Assembly: GCA_025352915.1 (NCBI GenBank)
Contig: JANXSA010000021.1
Location: forward strand, 1 to 8,008
Length of the DNA: 8,008 nt
Origin: Rhodospirillales bacterium
Lineage (GTDB): Bacteria; Pseudomonadota; Alphaproteobacteria; Acetobacterales; Acetobacteraceae
Direction: 5' to 3'
In this document: positions 5,250-8,008 of the stretch, one piece after another
Position numbering within the stretch: the first letter of the stretch is position 1
Layout: each line of letters opens with the position of its first letter
The notes under the pieces: model-generated
Told to the model about the DNA's origin: nothing
Databases searched by the model: none
The model's input: the letters and a program-made list of their open reading frames with translations, nothing else
Program-made: the position numbers and the translations under genes

Positions 5250-7934
5250 ATGAGCCAGACGCTGACGAAATGGGTCTATTCCTTTGGTGCCGGGGCCGAG
5301 GAAGGGGGCGCGGAAATGCGCAACCTGCTGGGGGGCAAGGGGGCGAACCTGGCGGAGATGGCGCGGATTGGGCTGCCGGTGCCGCCGGGGTTCACGATTA
5401 CCACCGAGGTTTGCACCGCGTTTTATGACAATGACCGGCAATATCCGGGCGAGTTGCGCGAGCAGGTGCGGGTGGCGCTGGCGCGGGTGGAGAAGGCGGT
5501 GGGGCTGGAGTTTGGCTCTTCGGCCAATCCGTTGCTGGTTTCGGTGCGGTCCGGGGCGCGGGTTTCGATGCCGGGGATGATGGATACGGTGCTGAACCTG
5601 GGGCTGAACGATGCCTCGGTGCAGGGGCTGGCGGTGTTGTCGGGGGATGCGCGGTTTGCCTGGGATTCGTACCGGCGATTCATCCAGATGTATGGCGGGG
5701 TGGTGCTGGGGGTGGATCACCATCGGTTCGAGGAGGTGATTGATTTCGTCAAGAACGAGAAGTTTGTGACCGAGGACACGGCGCTGGATGCCGGGGATTG
5801 GCAGCGGGTGGTGGCGGGGTATCTGGAGCTGGTGGAGCAGGAGACCGGGCGTGCTTTTCCGCAGGACCCTGAGGACCAGTTGTGGGGCGCGATCGGGGCG
5901 GTGTTCGGCAGCTGGATGAATCCGCGGGCGAATACGTATCGGCGGTTGCACGATATTCCGGCCAGTTGGGGCACGGCGGTGAATGTGCAGGCGATGGTGT
6001 TCGGCAATATGGGGGCGGATTGCGCCACCGGGGTGTGTTTTACGCGCGATCCCTCGACTGGGGAGAATATTTTCTACGGCGAATACCTGGTGAACGCGCA
6101 GGGCGAGGATGTGGTGGCCGGGACGCGGACGCCGCAGCCGATGTCCGAGGCGCGGGCGAAGCCGGATGAGGTGTCGATGGAGGCGGCGATGCCGGTGGCG
6201 TATGGCGAGCTGATGGCGGTGCGGGCGACGCTGGAGCGGCACTACAAGGACATGCAGGACATCGAGTTCACGGTGCAGCGTAACAAGCTGTATATGTTGC
6301 AGACACGGAATGGGAAGCGGACGGCGCCGGCGAGCCTGCGGATTGCGGTGGAGATGGCGCAGGAGGGGTTGATCGACCGGCACGAGGCGATTTTGCGGGT
6401 CAATCCGGCGAGCCTGGACCAGTTGCTGCATCCGATGATCGATCCCGATGCCAAGCGCACGGCGTTGGCGCGCGGGTTGCCGGCGAGCCCGGGGGCGGCG
6501 TGTGGGGCGGTGGTGTTCAGCGCTGATGAGGCGGAGGCGCGGGCGGCCAAGGGCGAGGCGGTGATCCTGGTGCGGATCGAGACGTCGCCGGAGGATATTC
6601 ATGGGATGCATGCGGCGCGGGGGATTTTGACCACGCGCGGGGGGATGACGAGCCATGCGGCGGTGGTGGCGCGCGGGATGGGGCGGCCGTGTGTGGCGGG
6701 GTGTGGCGGGATTGCGGTGGATTATGGCGCGCAGAGTTTGACGGCTGGCGGCAAGATTGTGCGGGCGGGGGATATTGTCACGCTGGATGGCACGACGGGG
6801 GAGGTTTTTGTCGGCTCGGTGGCGATGATCGAGCCGCAGATGTCGGGCGAGTTTGGCACGCTGATGGCGTGGGCGGACGAAACGCGGCGGATGAAGGTGC
6901 GGGCCAATGCGGAGACGCCGCTGGATGCCGATACCGCGCGGCGGTTTGGCGCCGAGGGGATCGGGCTGTGCCGGACTGAGCATATGTTCTTTGATCCCGC
7001 GCGGATCGGGGCGGTTCGGCAGATGATCATGGCCAGTGATACGGCCGGGCGCGAGGTGGCGTTGGCCAAGCTGTTGCCGTTCCAGCGGCAGGATTTTTCC
7101 GAGTTGTTCCGCATCATGGTGGGGTTGCCGGTGACGATCCGGTTGCTGGACCCGCCGCTGCATGAGTTCTTGCCGCATGCCGATGCCGAGTTGGCCGAGG
7201 TGGGCCTGGCTTTGGGCGCGGATATCGGGGCGATGCGGCAGCGGGCGTCGGACCTGGCGGAGGCGAATCCGATGCTGGGGCATCGTGGGTGCCGGTTGGG
7301 GATTTCCTATCCCGAGATCTATGCGATGCAGGCGCGGGCGATTTTCGAGGGGGCGATCGCGGTGGTGCGTGAGGGTGGGGCGGCGCCGGTGCCGGAGATC
7401 ATGATCCCGCTGGTGGGGGCGCGGCGGGAGCTGGAAATTACCCGGGCGCAGGTGGATGCGGTGGCGGCGAAGGTGTTCGCCGAGGCTGGGATGACGATTG
7501 AGTACAGCGTTGGCACCATGATCGAGTTGCCGCGCGCCTGTGTGACGGCGGACAAGATCGCCGAGGTGGCGGATTTCTTCAGCTTTGGCACCAACGACCT
7601 GACGCAGACGACGTTTGGGCTGTCGCGCGACGATGCCGGCAAGTTTCTGCCGGCCTATGTCGAAGCGGGGATCGTGCCGAAGGACCCGTTCGTGTCGCTG
7701 GATATCGAGGGCGTGGGCGCGCTGATCCGCATGGCGGTCGAGCGCGGGCGGGCCACCAAGCCTGGGTTGAAGCTGGGCATCTGCGGCGAGCATGGGGGCG
7801 ATCCCGCTTCGATCGCGTTCTGTGAGCAGGCGGGGCTGGATTACGTCTCGTGCAGCCCGTACCGGGTGCCGGTGGCGCGGCTGGCGGCGGCGCAGGCGGC
7901 GCTGGGTGTCATCAAGGGGGACGGGACGGCGTAA
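5250..7934 (+). CDS. ppdK: Pyruvate, phosphate dikinase
   Basis: PpdK catalyses the reversible reaction of pyruvate, ATP and phosphate with phosphoenolpyruvate, AMP and pyrophosphate, giving PEP for gluconeogenesis or pyrophosphate-linked glycolysis in the cytoplasm. The 894 residues match the family. Domains in order: the N-terminal ATP-grasp region (KWVYSFGAG at 7-15, GGKGANLAEM near 28-37, SVRSGARVSMPGMMDTV from Ser98 with Arg100); the swivelling phosphohistidine domain with GGMTSHAAVVARG and catalytic His469; and the C-terminal PEP/pyruvate TIM barrel with GLCRTEHMFF (Arg575), GTNDLTQTTFGLSRDD (from Gly780), and LGICGEHGGDP with the catalytic Cys845. The ATG at 5250 has GAGGG (5236-5240) 9 bases upstream, within the end of glyS. 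It is the last gene of the glyQ-vapBC-glyS-ppdK series. The bifunctional PpdK regulatory protein is not in the window. The Thr467-Ser468 pair before His469 is where such regulators act in other organisms. Confidence 0.97.
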   Translation: MSQTLTKWVYSFGAGAEEGGAEMRNLLGGKGANLAEMARIGLPVPPGFTITTEVCTAFYDNDRQYPGELREQVRVALARVEKAVGLEFGSSANPLLVSVRSGARVSMPGMMDTVLNLGLNDASVQGLAVLSGDARFAWDSYRRFIQMYGGVVLGVDHHRFEEVIDFVKNEKFVTEDTALDAGDWQRVVAGYLELVEQETGRAFPQDPEDQLWGAIGAVFGSWMNPRANTYRRLHDIPASWGTAVNVQAMVFGNMGADCATGVCFTRDPSTGENIFYGEYLVNAQGEDVVAGTRTPQPMSEARAKPDEVSMEAAMPVAYGELMAVRATLERHYKDMQDIEFTVQRNKLYMLQTRNGKRTAPASLRIAVEMAQEGLIDRHEAILRVNPASLDQLLHPMIDPDAKRTALARGLPASPGAACGAVVFSADEAEARAAKGEAVILVRIETSPEDIHGMHAARGILTTRGGMTSHAAVVARGMGRPCVAGCGGIAVDYGAQSLTAGGKIVRAGDIVTLDGTTGEVFVGSVAMIEPQMSGEFGTLMAWADETRRMKVRANAETPLDADTARRFGAEGIGLCRTEHMFFDPARIGAVRQMIMASDTAGREVALAKLLPFQRQDFSELFRIMVGLPVTIRLLDPPLHEFLPHADAELAEVGLALGADIGAMRQRASDLAEANPMLGHRGCRLGISYPEIYAMQARAIFEGAIAVVREGGAAPVPEIMIPLVGARRELEITRAQVDAVAAKVFAEAGMTIEYSVGTMIELPRACVTADKIAEVADFFSFGTNDLTQTTFGLSRDDAGKFLPAYVEAGIVPKDPFVSLDIEGVGALIRMAVERGRATKPGLKLGICGEHGGDPASIAFCEQAGLDYVSCSPYRVPVARLAAAQAALGVIKGDGTA

Positions 7935-7935
7935 A

Positions 7936-8008
7936 GTCGCGGTAGGGACGCGGCTCACGCCGCGCGCCCGCACAGATCCGGGCGTGCGCTGCTAACGCAC
8001 CCGGCTCC
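7936..8008 (-). ncRNA. Group II intron 3' end: domains V and VI (intron continues past the right edge)
   Basis: Read on the minus strand, 8007 to 7975 gives a 33-base hairpin opening GAGCCGGGTGCG and closing CGCACGCCCGGATC. It has the layout of group II intron domain V: the AGC triad near the 5' end, a lower helix GAGCCGGG/CCCGGATC, a 2-base CG bulge on the 3' side, and an upper helix TGCG/CGCA. Then comes a domain VI-like hairpin: outer GCGG (7971-7968) with CCGC (7942-7939), apical CGCGGC/GCCGCG (7964-7949) with a GTGA tetraloop, and an unpaired A at 7943. Seven bases after that A the intron would end in AC at 7936, agreeing with the usual branch-point spacing and AY ending. One departure is a G-A mismatch at the third pair of domain V. 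The rest of the intron, perhaps with a reverse transcriptase, would lie to the right. Confidence 0.7.

Noticed and set aside
7949..7964. Hairpin after ppdK as an intrinsic terminator
   Set aside because: The stem CGCGGC/GCCGCG is good, but no T-run follows on the + strand, and it is better explained as the domain VI stem of the intron.
4905..7973. A 1022-codon open frame on the minus strand
   Set aside because: It lies opposite ppdK and the end of glyS, both clear family members. Its product is Arg/His/Pro-rich with no domain. G-rich codon choice on the + strand removes stops from this antisense frame.

Overview
The window looks like chromosomal DNA of a GC-rich alphaproteobacterium, most plausibly Rhodospirillales/Acetobacteraceae. 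That placement is an inference from the glyQ, glyS, ppdK gene order, a DUF2076 gene, an IS630-type transposase end and the intergenic repeat types; nothing in the window proves the family. The + strand carries more G than C almost throughout, under the minus-strand gene as well as the plus-strand genes, which suggests a replication-strand skew rather than codon choice alone.

Layout: (1) 1-127, the last 41 codons of an IS630-family transposase. (2) 128-467 and 1194-1521, two non-coding stretches built from shared repeat modules: a CTTC(T)5GT / AC(A)5GAAG palindrome in three copies, a 31-base direct repeat in two copies, and C/T-rich hairpins. They flank (3) 468-1193, a minus-strand DUF2076 gene. 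(4) 1522-2379, glyQ, the alpha subunit of glycyl-tRNA synthetase. (5) 2452-3119, a vapB-vapC type II toxin-antitoxin pair with its own likely promoter/operator. (6) 3124-5244, glyS, the beta subunit, starting at TTG, with its ribosome binding site inside the end of vapC. (7) 5250-7934, ppdK, pyruvate phosphate dikinase, 5 bases after glyS. (8) 7936-8008, on the minus strand, the domain V and domain VI end of a group II intron, starting one base after the ppdK stop and running off the window.

GlyQ and GlyS form one alpha2-beta2 enzyme and would be expected side by side. Here a complete toxin-antitoxin cassette separates them, so glyS and ppdK sit downstream of the vapBC promoter region and glyS depends on vapC bases for its Shine-Dalgarno. 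Inside glyS a patch at about 4489-4800 has a clearly different base composition (about 49% GC in its core and no G excess), suggesting replacement by recombination. No tRNA, rRNA, CRISPR array or convincing intrinsic terminator was seen.
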